Shown one piece after another: positions 8,424-14,281 of a stretch of DNA of 34,610 nt. The stretch spans positions 1 through 34,610 of the forward strand of contig JAZNGH010000019.1 of the NCBI GenBank assembly GCA_045576335.1. Reading direction: 5' to 3'. Both the position numbers and the translations under genes were made by a program. The first letter of the stretch is position 1; the number at the start of each line of letters is the position of its first letter. The notes beneath the pieces are model-generated. The model saw only the letters and a list, made by a program, of their open reading frames with translations, was not told the DNA's origin and made no database searches. Origin of the DNA: Scatosoma sp045576335. Its GTDB lineage: Bacteria; Bacillota; Clostridia; Christensenellales; Borkfalkiaceae.

Positions 8424-9283
8424 AACAGCCCCTTCTTGATCGCGTAACCCTCTAAATTATCTCTATCGCTAACGATCAGCTTATTTACCTCCGTTTCTTG
8501 CATAATAACCGCAAGCGCAAGCGCGCCGCCCGCAAGAATATCCGCTCTGCCCGTAGATACGCACGGCAACGCGGCAATTTCCTCCACTTGCATAGAAAGC
8601 AGCTTGTCCGCACACTCCGTTATCTCCGCAACGGAAATTTCCGTGCCCGTGACCTTTTCCGAGTCATAAGCAGTAAGCTGCAATTTCAGCGCGGCAAGCG
8701 TCGTCGCCGTACCGCCTATCGCGTGCAAAACGCCCTCGTGCGGGATATTTCCGTAAAGCTTTACCGCATCTTTCGTGCGCTTTGTAAGTGCGGCTTTATC
8801 CCGTCCGCATTCGTCCTTCAAACGGACTACGCCGATATCCACGCTCCTTTTATAAATCAGCGCGTTCGCCTTTTTCACGACGATTTCCGTGCTCGCGCCG
8901 CCCATATCGATAACCGCGCCGTCCAAAGTCCCCAAAGCACCCAACACGCCAAGCTCCGCTTCCGCTTCACCCAAAACGACTTCCACGGATAATGCGCAAA
9001 GCTCGCGTACTTTTTCTACGAACGCCAAGCCGTTTTCCGCCGTACGCACGGCGGCGGTAGCAAAGGCAAAGACCTCTTCCGCTCCCTCCGCGCGGGCTTG
9101 CTCGTGAAAATTTTTGACGGCTATCGCCGAACGGGTTATCGCTTCGCTTGTTAAGCAATGCGAAGCGGCAAGCCCCTCGCCCAAACGAGTGGTGGCAAGC
9201 CGTTTATATAAAACTTTTCCGTCCGCCACGAACATTAGGCGAACGGAATTCGAGCCGATATCGATTACGGCAAATTTACACAT
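8420..9283 (-). CDS. ppx: Ppx/GppA phosphatase family protein (exopolyphosphatase-like)
   Basis: 287 residues, the short one-module form of the Ppx/GppA family without the C-terminal HD domain of the E. coli enzyme. The actin-like ATPase-fold motifs are present: phosphate-1 loop VIDIGSNSVRLM at residues 6-17, phosphate-2 loop VIDMGGASTEIVV at 124-136, AIGGTATTLAALK near 190, and an acidic GEAEAELG stretch near 105-112 at the usual position of the catalytic Glu. It would hydrolyse polyphosphate or pppGpp in the cytoplasm. It starts directly after the divIC-like gene and overlaps the metalloprotease gene by 4 bases. A ppx gene next to divIC is a common arrangement in Firmicutes. Polyphosphate versus pppGpp specificity cannot be decided. 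Confidence 0.9.
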   Translation of the reverse strand: MCKFAVIDIGSNSVRLMFVADGKVLYKRLATTRLGEGLAASHCLTSEAITRSAIAVKNFHEQARAEGAEEVFAFATAAVRTAENGLAFVEKVRELCALSVEVVLGEAEAELGVLGALGTLDGAVIDMGGASTEIVVKKANALIYKRSVDIGVVRLKDECGRDKAALTKRTKDAVKLYGNIPHEGVLHAIGGTATTLAALKLQLTAYDSEKVTGTEISVAEITECADKLLSMQVEEIAALPCVSTGRADILAGGALALAVIMQETEVNKLIVSDRDNLEGYAIKKGLL

Positions 9284-9547
9284 TTATTCTCCTTGTGGAC
9301 GGATGTAACCGTTTTGAATCGCCAAAATTTCTTTGCCGATTACCGATTCGTAATACTCCGCGTCCATATTTTTTTCTTCAATGATTTGTTCCAAGCGTTT
9401 ATTTTCCGCTTCCAGCTCCGCAATCTTCTTATCGTTTACTGCACGCGCGATCCATTGATAAATCAAGACGGCAAGCAAAATAACGAGAAGCAAAGTCACC
9501 GCGGCGGTGATTGCCGTTATCATTTTTCTCATCTTATCTTGTGTCAT
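9284..9547 (-). CDS. divIC: DivIC/FtsB/FtsL-type septum formation protein
   Basis: 87 residues with the classic small divisome architecture: short cytoplasmic N-terminus, one membrane span (about residues 9-31), then a coiled coil (KKIAELEAENKRLEQIIEEK, about 39-58) and a short extracellular tail ending EILAIQNGYIRPQGE. DivIC-type proteins pair with FtsL to recruit and activate septal wall synthesis. Sequence conservation in this family is low, so the call leans on gene order: it overlaps yabQ by 4 bases and is followed immediately by ppx, the yabP-yabQ-divIC order known from Bacillus and clostridia. The S1-domain RNA-binding gene often found between divIC and ppx is absent here. A second in-frame ATG five codons in is a possible start. 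Confidence 0.75.
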   Translation of the reverse strand: MTQDKMRKMITAITAAVTLLLVILLAVLIYQWIARAVNDKKIAELEAENKRLEQIIEEKNMDAEYYESVIGKEILAIQNGYIRPQGE

Positions 9548-9927
9548 ATCTTCTCATCCACCTTTTTGAGGTTTTTCTTCCTATTTCGCGCTTTTTTAAC
9601 CAGTTTCGTTATCTTATTATAACATACATTTTCCAAAAAGGCAACTATTCTTCGCAAACTTTTCAAATATATTATTCCACCGATTAAGTAACCAAGCCAA
9701 GTATATGCCCTAAAAGCGGGGAAACGGAGCGTATAGGTCGCAATGATACTGAATACGGTAAAGGAAAGCCAAAAAAGAATATCCAGCGCAAACGCGAACG
9801 GTTTATTTTTTCCTTTCACGCAACCGAATATCAGGCGCAAAAAAGCAAACAGCTCGTACAATACCCCGCCGAGAAACCCGACGGCGATACACGAAAGAAA
9901 AACGAATATCTGGTCTTTTGTGTCCAT
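9544..9927 (-). CDS. yabQ: Spore cortex biosynthesis protein YabQ
   Basis: 127 residues, a multi-span membrane protein: hydrophobic stretches near 6-30 (FVFLSCIAVGFLGGVLYELFAFLR), 45-65 and 75-95, then a basic tail (NKITKLVKKARNRKK). The GxxxGxLYELFxxLR start and the basic end match YabQ, a forespore outer-membrane protein needed for spore cortex formation in Bacillus subtilis. It begins at the base after the yabP stop and overlaps the divIC-like gene by 4 bases, the conserved order for this locus. Its presence is one of the strongest signs that the organism can sporulate. It probably shares the sigma-E-type promoter placed before yabP. Confidence 0.87.
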   Translation of the reverse strand: MDTKDQIFVFLSCIAVGFLGGVLYELFAFLRLIFGCVKGKNKPFAFALDILFWLSFTVFSIIATYTLRFPAFRAYTWLGYLIGGIIYLKSLRRIVAFLENVCYNKITKLVKKARNRKKNLKKVDEKI

Positions 9928-10182
9928 TTATTTGAAGAGTTTGGCGGCAAAGCTCTTTCCACCGTACGATATCCCCGAAATAGAGCCCTCGGCGGTGAAT
10001 ATCCCGCGTTCCTTGGAAAAGCTCGTGATTTTCAAATTCGTTCCCGCTACGTGCATTTTTTCGTTGTCGCGAAGGGATAATACGATTTTAATTTCCGAAA
10101 ACGCCGAAACGCTTTCCACGCCGCTTACCGTAATCGTTTTCCTTTGTTCAATCGTAACCAAATGTTGAATCGTATCCTGCAT
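9928..10182 (-). CDS. yabP: Sporulation protein YabP
   Basis: 84 residues. The sequence fits the YabP/YqfC family: HLVTIEQRKTITVSGVESV near the start, a central run of short beta strands and the end GKSFAAKLFK, close to the conserved FFSKLFK end of Bacillus YabP. YabP and YabQ belong to the mother-cell programme of sporulation. The ATG is preceded by AGGGT with no usable Shine-Dalgarno spacing; conserved residues begin only about 7 residues in, so a later start is unlikely. The start codon lies 5 bases behind a sigma-E-like -10 element, so the mRNA from that promoter may be leaderless. It lies 31 bases downstream of ttcA, and yabQ follows directly. Confidence 0.87.
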   Translation of the reverse strand: MQDTIQHLVTIEQRKTITVSGVESVSAFSEIKIVLSLRDNEKMHVAGTNLKITSFSKERGIFTAEGSISGISYGGKSFAAKLFK

Positions 10183-10187
10183 ACCCT

Positions 10188-10216
10188 ATCGTATGCCGAA
10201 AAGCTTGTTTATATTA
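10188..10216 (-). promoter_or_regulatory. Putative sigma-E (mother-cell) promoter for yabP-yabQ-divIC
   Basis: On the minus strand TAATATA (10216-10210) is followed after 14 bases by CATACGAT (10195-10188). The Bacillus sigma-E consensus is close to KMATATT, 13-15 bases, CATACAHT, so the match is 6 of 7 and 7 of 8 with ideal spacing. The -35 element covers the ttcA stop codon. In Bacillus, yabP/yabQ expression depends on sigma-E. The match is seen; activity is inferred. Confidence 0.6.
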
Positions 10217-11059
10217 CTCTTTTATAAACTTTTCCAAAAACGAACGCTTTTTTCCGTCTTGTTTATACTCCGCCAAGGTATCGAGCTGCACGTTGTGAAT
10301 GCTTTGGAAAATATTGTTTTCGACGTTTGGATTTTCCTTTTTAAGCTCGGCAATCAAGGCTTTTACCCGTTTACGGGCAGAAAAGGTATCCTCGTCACCG
10401 CCCGTGATTTTTTGCGTGAATTTGCAGGCGCAAGCGATAAAATCCAAGCCGTTGTATTCCTTCCACCGAACGATATCCTCCTCCAACACGCAATAAAGCG
10501 GGCGTATCAGCTCCATGCCCTCGAAATTCGTGCTCTTGATGCGCGGCAGCATACCTTGTATCTGTCCGCCGTACAGCATACCCATTACCGTCGTTTCAAT
10601 CACGTCGCTCTTATGATGACCCAACGCAATCTTATTACAGCCTAATTCCTTGGCTTTTGCGTACAAGTGGCCGCGACGCATACGCGCGCACAAATAACAG
10701 GGAGCTTCCGCGCTCACCGTTTCCGCAGCGGCGAAAATATCGCTGTCAAATACGGTAATCGGGACTTGCAAAAGCGCGGCATTTTCCTCGATTTTTGCGC
10801 GGTTTTGCGCGTTATAGCCGGGGTCCATCACCAAAAAAACGAGCTCAAACGGGATTTCGCTGTGGCGGTGCAATTCCTGCATAAGCTTTGCCAACAGCAT
10901 ACTGTCCTTGCCGCCCGAAATGCAAACCGCGATTTTATCCCCCGCCTCAATCAAGCGGTATTTTTTCACCGCCAGCACGAAGGGCGACCAAATCGTTTTT
11001 CGATAGGTCGTGATAATCGAACGCTCGATTTTTTCGTGTTTTTCCAACGCTTTTCCCAT
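10214..11059 (-). CDS. ttcA: tRNA 2-thiocytidine(32) synthetase TtcA
   Basis: 281 residues, an adenine-nucleotide alpha-hydrolase (PP-loop) enzyme that thiolates cytidine 32 of certain tRNAs. The ATP-pyrophosphatase loop is SGGKDS at residues 48-53. The cluster-binding cysteines of TtcA are present as CYLC (Cys121, Cys124) and the ACAC pair near 210-212, and LGHHKSDVIETTVM (about 146-159) is the family's second signature. It sits 3 bases after the recD-like gene with a GGTGA site overlapping that gene's end, and 31 bases before yabP. A TilS-type lysidine synthetase is less likely because of the Cys pattern. The small spacing implies co-transcription with the helicase. Confidence 0.88.
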   Translation of the reverse strand: MGKALEKHEKIERSIITTYRKTIWSPFVLAVKKYRLIEAGDKIAVCISGGKDSMLLAKLMQELHRHSEIPFELVFLVMDPGYNAQNRAKIEENAALLQVPITVFDSDIFAAAETVSAEAPCYLCARMRRGHLYAKAKELGCNKIALGHHKSDVIETTVMGMLYGGQIQGMLPRIKSTNFEGMELIRPLYCVLEEDIVRWKEYNGLDFIACACKFTQKITGGDEDTFSARKRVKALIAELKKENPNVENNIFQSIHNVQLDTLAEYKQDGKKRSFLEKFIKE

Positions 11060-11062
11060 AGT

Positions 11063-12316
11063 TCACCGTATAATCAATAATTTTTCTTTTGCTCTCGTGA
11101 TTGCCGTATACAACCAACGGTTTTTCTCTTCCCCAAACGCCCAAGCCTCGTCAAAAACGATTACGAAATCAAATTCCGAGCCTTGCGCTTTATGGCAGGT
11201 CACCGCATACGCAAACTCAAAGCGGCAAATCGGCTCTTCCTCCACTGCGCGGAGCTTATGAAGCAGGGCAAAATTGCCCTCGTGTACCACCGACCCGTCC
11301 GAAAGGGTAACGGCGCGCTCGCCGTATAAATGCTGATACGCCCCGCGGGTGAAAATCGCCGTGTCAAAGGGCACTTTTACGCTTTCGCTTAAAAAATCCG
11401 CTTGAAACTCCATCGTCGCCAAATCGTCAAAGCTTTCTTTAATATCCCAAGCCGTACCGATTATACCGTTCACAAGAAAGAAGCGTTCTTCCTTATCCAG
11501 CGGCTTCGCCCAGTCGTTGAGCGTGCAAATGAGCTTTTCCCCCTCCGTGGGCAACGCTTGCGTTTCGTCTATGCCCTTATACCGCCTAATCTCCGCGTTG
11601 AGCGCGTTTCTCGTCTTATTGCGCCCGCAAATGATTTGGTCTGCTTTTAAGAACAAGCGTTTACGCATTTCTATATTCAGCGCGTTTCTATCCACCACGC
11701 ACACCTTATCCCCGTAATTGCCATACGGTATGCGTTTACCCTCGCGCGCCATCGTAGCCACCTTGATAATGGGATTATCGGCAGCTTGGCGTACGATTTC
11801 CGTCATCGTGTAATGCGGATTTTGTAACAGCGTGCAAACGCCGTTGACGGGCGGCAGCTGTGCGGCATCGCCGCAAAACAGGCATTTCACACCAAAGCTT
11901 AATAAATCGGATAAAACCGTTTCGTTTATCATAGAAGCTTCGTCTATGATAATTAAGCGTATACGCTCGTCAATCGTCTGTCTTTTTATAAATTTCAGCT
12001 CTTGCTTTTCGATGATTTCGCCGTTTTCGTCCACGTCGAATTCTTCGCCGTCGCGAACGTATATCAAGCTATGCACCGTCCCTGCAACCGTTCCGCACCT
12101 GACGAGATTTGCCGCCGCTTTTCCCGTCGGCGATACGAACACCGCTTCCTCGCCGATTTTCAAGCGCAAAACGTTCCGTACGATATAATCAATCAAAAAC
12201 GTTTTTCCCGTGCCCGCATATCCCGACAAAACGAATATTTTATCCGCCGTATTCACAAACCATTCCGCTATTAAATTTTTCGCGTTCTCTTGGTCGGCGG
12301 TGAGCGTCGTTTTCAT
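11063..12316 (-). CDS. RecD-like superfamily 1 DNA helicase
   Basis: 417 residues, a compact SF1B helicase. Visible motifs are Walker A GYAGTGKT (32-39), SPTGKAA (62-68), Walker B LIIIDEAS (121-128), GDAAQLPPV near 154-162, and the UvrD-like C-terminal motifs AYAVTCHKAQGSEFD and WLYTAITRAKEKLLII at the end. It lacks the N-terminal region of RecD and RecD2, so it may be a stand-alone helicase rather than part of RecBCD. The start ATG lies 9 bases behind a sigma-A-like promoter and has no Shine-Dalgarno site; the conserved fold begins at residue 5, so a later start is unlikely. It heads the unit that continues through ttcA, yabPQ, divIC, ppx, the metalloprotease and malQ. Confidence 0.87.
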   Translation of the reverse strand: MKTTLTADQENAKNLIAEWFVNTADKIFVLSGYAGTGKTFLIDYIVRNVLRLKIGEEAVFVSPTGKAAANLVRCGTVAGTVHSLIYVRDGEEFDVDENGEIIEKQELKFIKRQTIDERIRLIIIDEASMINETVLSDLLSFGVKCLFCGDAAQLPPVNGVCTLLQNPHYTMTEIVRQAADNPIIKVATMAREGKRIPYGNYGDKVCVVDRNALNIEMRKRLFLKADQIICGRNKTRNALNAEIRRYKGIDETQALPTEGEKLICTLNDWAKPLDKEERFFLVNGIIGTAWDIKESFDDLATMEFQADFLSESVKVPFDTAIFTRGAYQHLYGERAVTLSDGSVVHEGNFALLHKLRAVEEEPICRFEFAYAVTCHKAQGSEFDFVIVFDEAWAFGEEKNRWLYTAITRAKEKLLIIR

Positions 12317-12325
12317 AGTAATATC

Positions 12326-12354
12326 ATTTTATCACAATTTTTTCCAAATAGCAA
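12326..12354 (-). promoter_or_regulatory. Sigma-A-type promoter of the recD-like gene and following unit
   Basis: Minus strand: TTGCTA at 12354-12349, 17 bases, TAAAAT at 12331-12326. The match is 4 of 6 and 5 of 6 with ideal spacing. The start codon at 12316 is only 9 bases beyond the -10 box, so transcription would begin within about 2-3 bases of the ATG. Confidence 0.6.
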
Positions 12355-12396
12355 GCGTTTTTAATACCTTAACGAACATTTGTTTGTTTTTTATTA

Positions 12397-12434
12397 AAAA
12401 ATAACTACCGTGTATATACACGGTAGTTATTTTT
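12397..12434 (-). terminator. Perfect 38-base palindromic terminator
   Basis: The 38 bases read the same on both strands: four A, ATAACTACCGTGTA, its exact complement, four T. It contains the stop codon of the gene ending at 12427 and gives a 5' A-run and 3' T-run on either strand, so it is a strong bidirectional terminator closing the minus-strand group above 12427 and insulating the recD-like promoter. Confidence 0.9.
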
Positions 12435-12834
12435 GCGTAAATTCCAAACAAAAAATTTGCGAGCCAAGCGGAAACGAAAGGCTCAATTTGCCTTTATCGA
12501 GCGGGATTTTGCGTTTCAGTTCTCCGTTTGCGCCCAGCGAAAGATAAATCGCTCGTTCCTTTTCGTCGTAAGTGTATTTGCCCGTTTGTTCCCCTTTTAC
12601 GCCCTCTTTGGTCTTATAATGCAAAACGAAGTTATTGTCTTTTTCAAGCTCCAAGCGGATATAGGCGAAATTTTCAAGATAATCTTTTTCGCCTACGGTT
12701 GCGCGGTCGCATTCGTATTCGCCGAGATAGGGCTTGGTGATATCCTTCAAGCTCCCCGTCCGAAGGTTTGGAAAGCTAAACGCCAACGCCGCGATACAAG
12801 AGAGAACGGAAGTTTTTAATAGATGCTTTTTCAT
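12427..12834 (-). CDS. Small secreted protein of unknown function
   Basis: The start is put at ATG 12834 (135 residues); a GTG two codons earlier is possible. The protein has a signal-peptide-like N-terminus (MKKHLLKTSVLSCIAALAFS) and then a charged domain of alternating short strands (LGEYECDRATVGEKDY, FAYIRLELEKDNNFVLHYKTK, GQTGKYTYDEKERAIYLSL in outline), ending LSFPLGSQIFCLEFTQK. The pattern of a strand-rich small domain with a G-x-Y-x-C start recalls lipocalin-like or META-like secreted proteins, but I do not recognise the family. It follows yihY by 18 bases, with no Shine-Dalgarno site but a TATACT box six bases before the ATG. The strong palindromic hairpin overlaps its stop codon. Confidence 0.7.
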   Translation of the reverse strand: MKKHLLKTSVLSCIAALAFSFPNLRTGSLKDITKPYLGEYECDRATVGEKDYLENFAYIRLELEKDNNFVLHYKTKEGVKGEQTGKYTYDEKERAIYLSLGANGELKRKIPLDKGKLSLSFPLGSQIFCLEFTQK

Positions 12835-12840
12835 AATCAC

Positions 12841-12846
12841 AGTATA
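12841..12846 (-). promoter_or_regulatory. -10-like box directly before the small secreted protein gene
   Basis: TATACT on the minus strand (12846-12841), six bases before the ATG at 12834. No good -35 is seen at 16-18 bases. If it is used, the transcript would begin at or next to the start codon; otherwise the gene is read from the yihY transcript. Confidence 0.35.
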
Positions 12847-12852
12847 CGCAAG

Positions 12853-13707
12853 CTACGCGCTTTTATGCTTTTGTTTCAATTTATGACGGTTGCGCGCCAA
12901 ACGCGCGGCTTTGTTCTTTGCTTTGCGTTCGAAGGATATTTTTTCGCTATTGAAAATAACCCCCGCAATAAAACATATCATAAGGATATACAGCCAAAGC
13001 AAAAACACGATAATCGTGCTTAACGCACCGTAAAGCTTGTTCATATTGCTTATCTGTAAATATACCGTAAAGCCCAACACGGCTACCGCCCAAGCGGCGA
13101 CGGTCACAATCGTACCCAGTAGAAAACGCTTCACGCTCGTTTTATACGGGCAAATATAAGCGTTTAACAGCCATACAAGCCCAAACGCCAAGACAAGCAA
13201 TAACGCGTAATCGGCAAAGCGTTCCCAAAAAACGGGAAAGTAGCGCGAAAACAGCCACGCGCCAAGTGCAAAAAGTAGAAACAGTGCAATGACCGCCAAG
13301 AGCACGACGAAGGTTAATATGAGCGCCCCCACACGCAACCGCCAACCCGCTTTTTCTCGGGGATATTCGTATATCAATTCGCCGCTTTTTCGCATTTGAT
13401 AAAAGAGATTGGTCGCCGAATACAGAGAGGTCACGAGCAGCAATATCGACGCCCCAGCCGTTGCGTTTCGGGCTTCCTGTTGCACGTAAACGAGAATATT
13501 TTTAACCGATTCAAAGACGGGAAGCTCTAAAATCTGTTCGGTGTTTATGGGTAATTTTCCGATCAAGAGCGTCAGCCAAAAGGTCAACGGAACGATAGAC
13601 ATAATGAGAAAGAATACGAGCGTACCTGCCAGCGTCGTATATTTTTTCAAAGACAACAAATCGTATTTTTCTTTTAGAAAACGATAAACCTTCCGCAATC
13701 CTTCCAT
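12853..13707 (-). CDS. YihY/BrkB-family (virulence factor BrkB / former RNase BN) inner membrane protein
   Basis: The start is taken at ATG 13707 (284 residues). A longer frame to 13746 would need a TTG start lying inside the upstream terminator hairpin and is rejected; the Shine-Dalgarno site is weak either way. About six membrane spans can be seen (near residues 25-47, 80-105, 125-155, 165-190, 200-225, 230-255), followed by a basic cytoplasmic tail (FERKAKNKAARLARNRHKLKQ). The pattern of early TTLAGTLVFFLIMSIVPL and late LWLYILMICFIAGVIFNSE is typical of the family. The function is not settled; a role in transport or envelope maintenance is usually proposed, and the old RNase BN claim is not supported for this family. 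Confidence 0.87.
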   Translation of the reverse strand: MEGLRKVYRFLKEKYDLLSLKKYTTLAGTLVFFLIMSIVPLTFWLTLLIGKLPINTEQILELPVFESVKNILVYVQQEARNATAGASILLLVTSLYSATNLFYQMRKSGELIYEYPREKAGWRLRVGALILTFVVLLAVIALFLLFALGAWLFSRYFPVFWERFADYALLLVLAFGLVWLLNAYICPYKTSVKRFLLGTIVTVAAWAVAVLGFTVYLQISNMNKLYGALSTIIVFLLWLYILMICFIAGVIFNSEKISFERKAKNKAARLARNRHKLKQKHKSA

Positions 13708-13744
13708 TCTTTGAGTATGCGCTGTTTTTCCACTTTTCAAACGC

Positions 13745-13773
13745 AAAAGCGACGGAAAAAATCCGTCGCTTTT
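13745..13773 (-). terminator. Terminator after the Cys-rich gene
   Basis: AAAAGCGACGGA (13745-13756) and TCCGTCGCTTTT (13762-13773) form a 12-bp perfect stem with a five-base loop. It follows the Cys-rich gene by 8 bases on the minus strand and has A/T-run flanks in both directions, so it separates that gene from yihY. Confidence 0.85.
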
Positions 13774-13781
13774 TCTTCCGT

Positions 13782-14177
13782 TTATTCGTTATAATAACCG
13801 CAAGAACAACCGCTTCTGTTTTGCCCGTTATACGTATTTGCGTAATACGTATCGCCGTTCGTCGCAAGCGTCGTAGCGTAAGCCGTACGCCGACAACGCG
13901 TCGTGCAGAAGAAAGCGTTATCGTTACCGTTGTCGGTATTCGCCGTAGCCGTAGTCGTAGTCGTCGTGGTAGTGTTATTGCAACCGCAACCACAACCGCA
14001 ACGGTTCCAGTTCCAAGTATTGCAACCGCAAGCGTTGGTTACGCGGATATTGCCCTTACAGTCGCGGCAAATGCTTTGACCGTTTCCAAACAACAAGCTC
14101 CAAAGCCCCGTGCAGCACGTATTACAGCCACAGCCGCAACGGTTGGTCGTATAAGTCGAATTACAAGTATTGCACAT
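13782..14177 (-). CDS. Cysteine-, asparagine- and threonine-rich low-complexity protein
   Basis: 131 residues with 19 cysteines. Order of parts: MCNTC at the start; TTNRCGCGCNTCC; a short hydrophobic patch LWSLLFGNG (25-33); a CRDCKGN zinc-ribbon-like knuckle (37-43); ACGCNTWNWNRCGCGCGCNN; eight threonines in a row; TNTD-like Asn/Thr stretch; FFCTTRCRR; a Tyr/Asn-rich end finishing GCSCGYYNE. No membrane span or signal peptide. A ribosome site AGAGG stands 12 bases before the ATG. It is a single-gene unit bounded by two strong hairpins. Such compositions occur in spore coat, exosporium and other crosslinked surface proteins; I do not recognise a family and a coat role is a guess, helped by a sigma-K-like promoter in front. 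Confidence 0.72.
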   Translation of the reverse strand: MCNTCNSTYTTNRCGCGCNTCCTGLWSLLFGNGQSICRDCKGNIRVTNACGCNTWNWNRCGCGCGCNNTTTTTTTTATANTDNGNDNAFFCTTRCRRTAYATTLATNGDTYYANTYNGQNRSGCSCGYYNE

Positions 14178-14222
14178 AGTACTTCAAAACCTCTTCCGTA
14201 TTTGAGGAAAAACCTCATAGTA

Positions 14223-14252
14223 TACTATATGCAAAATACCCGCCGCGCGGTT
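14223..14252 (-). promoter_or_regulatory. Possible sigma-K-type late mother-cell promoter for the Cys-rich gene
   Basis: Minus strand: AACC at 14252-14249, 17 bases, CATATAGTA at 14231-14223. The Bacillus sigma-K consensus is mACm, 16-17 bases, CATAnnnTA, which this fits in full. The consensus is short, the -35 half overlaps the guaA terminator hairpin, and chance is a real possibility. No TTGACA-like -35 precedes the nearby TATACT. Confidence 0.35.
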
Positions 14253-14268
14253 ACACGCGCGGCGGGTA
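14237..14268 (-). terminator. Terminator after guaA
   Basis: A 13-bp GC-rich stem, TACCCGCCGCGCG (14237-14249) with CGCGCGGCGGGTA (14256-14268), loop GTTACA, followed on the minus strand by TTTTGCATATAG. It lies 14 bases past the guaA stop codon. The T tract is short but the stem is very stable. Confidence 0.75.
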
Positions 14269-14281
14269 AAAGGCTAAAAAA

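Noticed and set aside
13708..13746. Longer TTG start for the YihY-type gene
   Set aside because: The TTG lies inside the terminator stem of the upstream gene.
13930..14130. CRISPR-like or tandem repeat DNA in the Cys-rich gene
   Set aside because: The repeated look comes from repeated Cys/Gly/Asn/Thr codons; there are no equal spacers or exact repeats.
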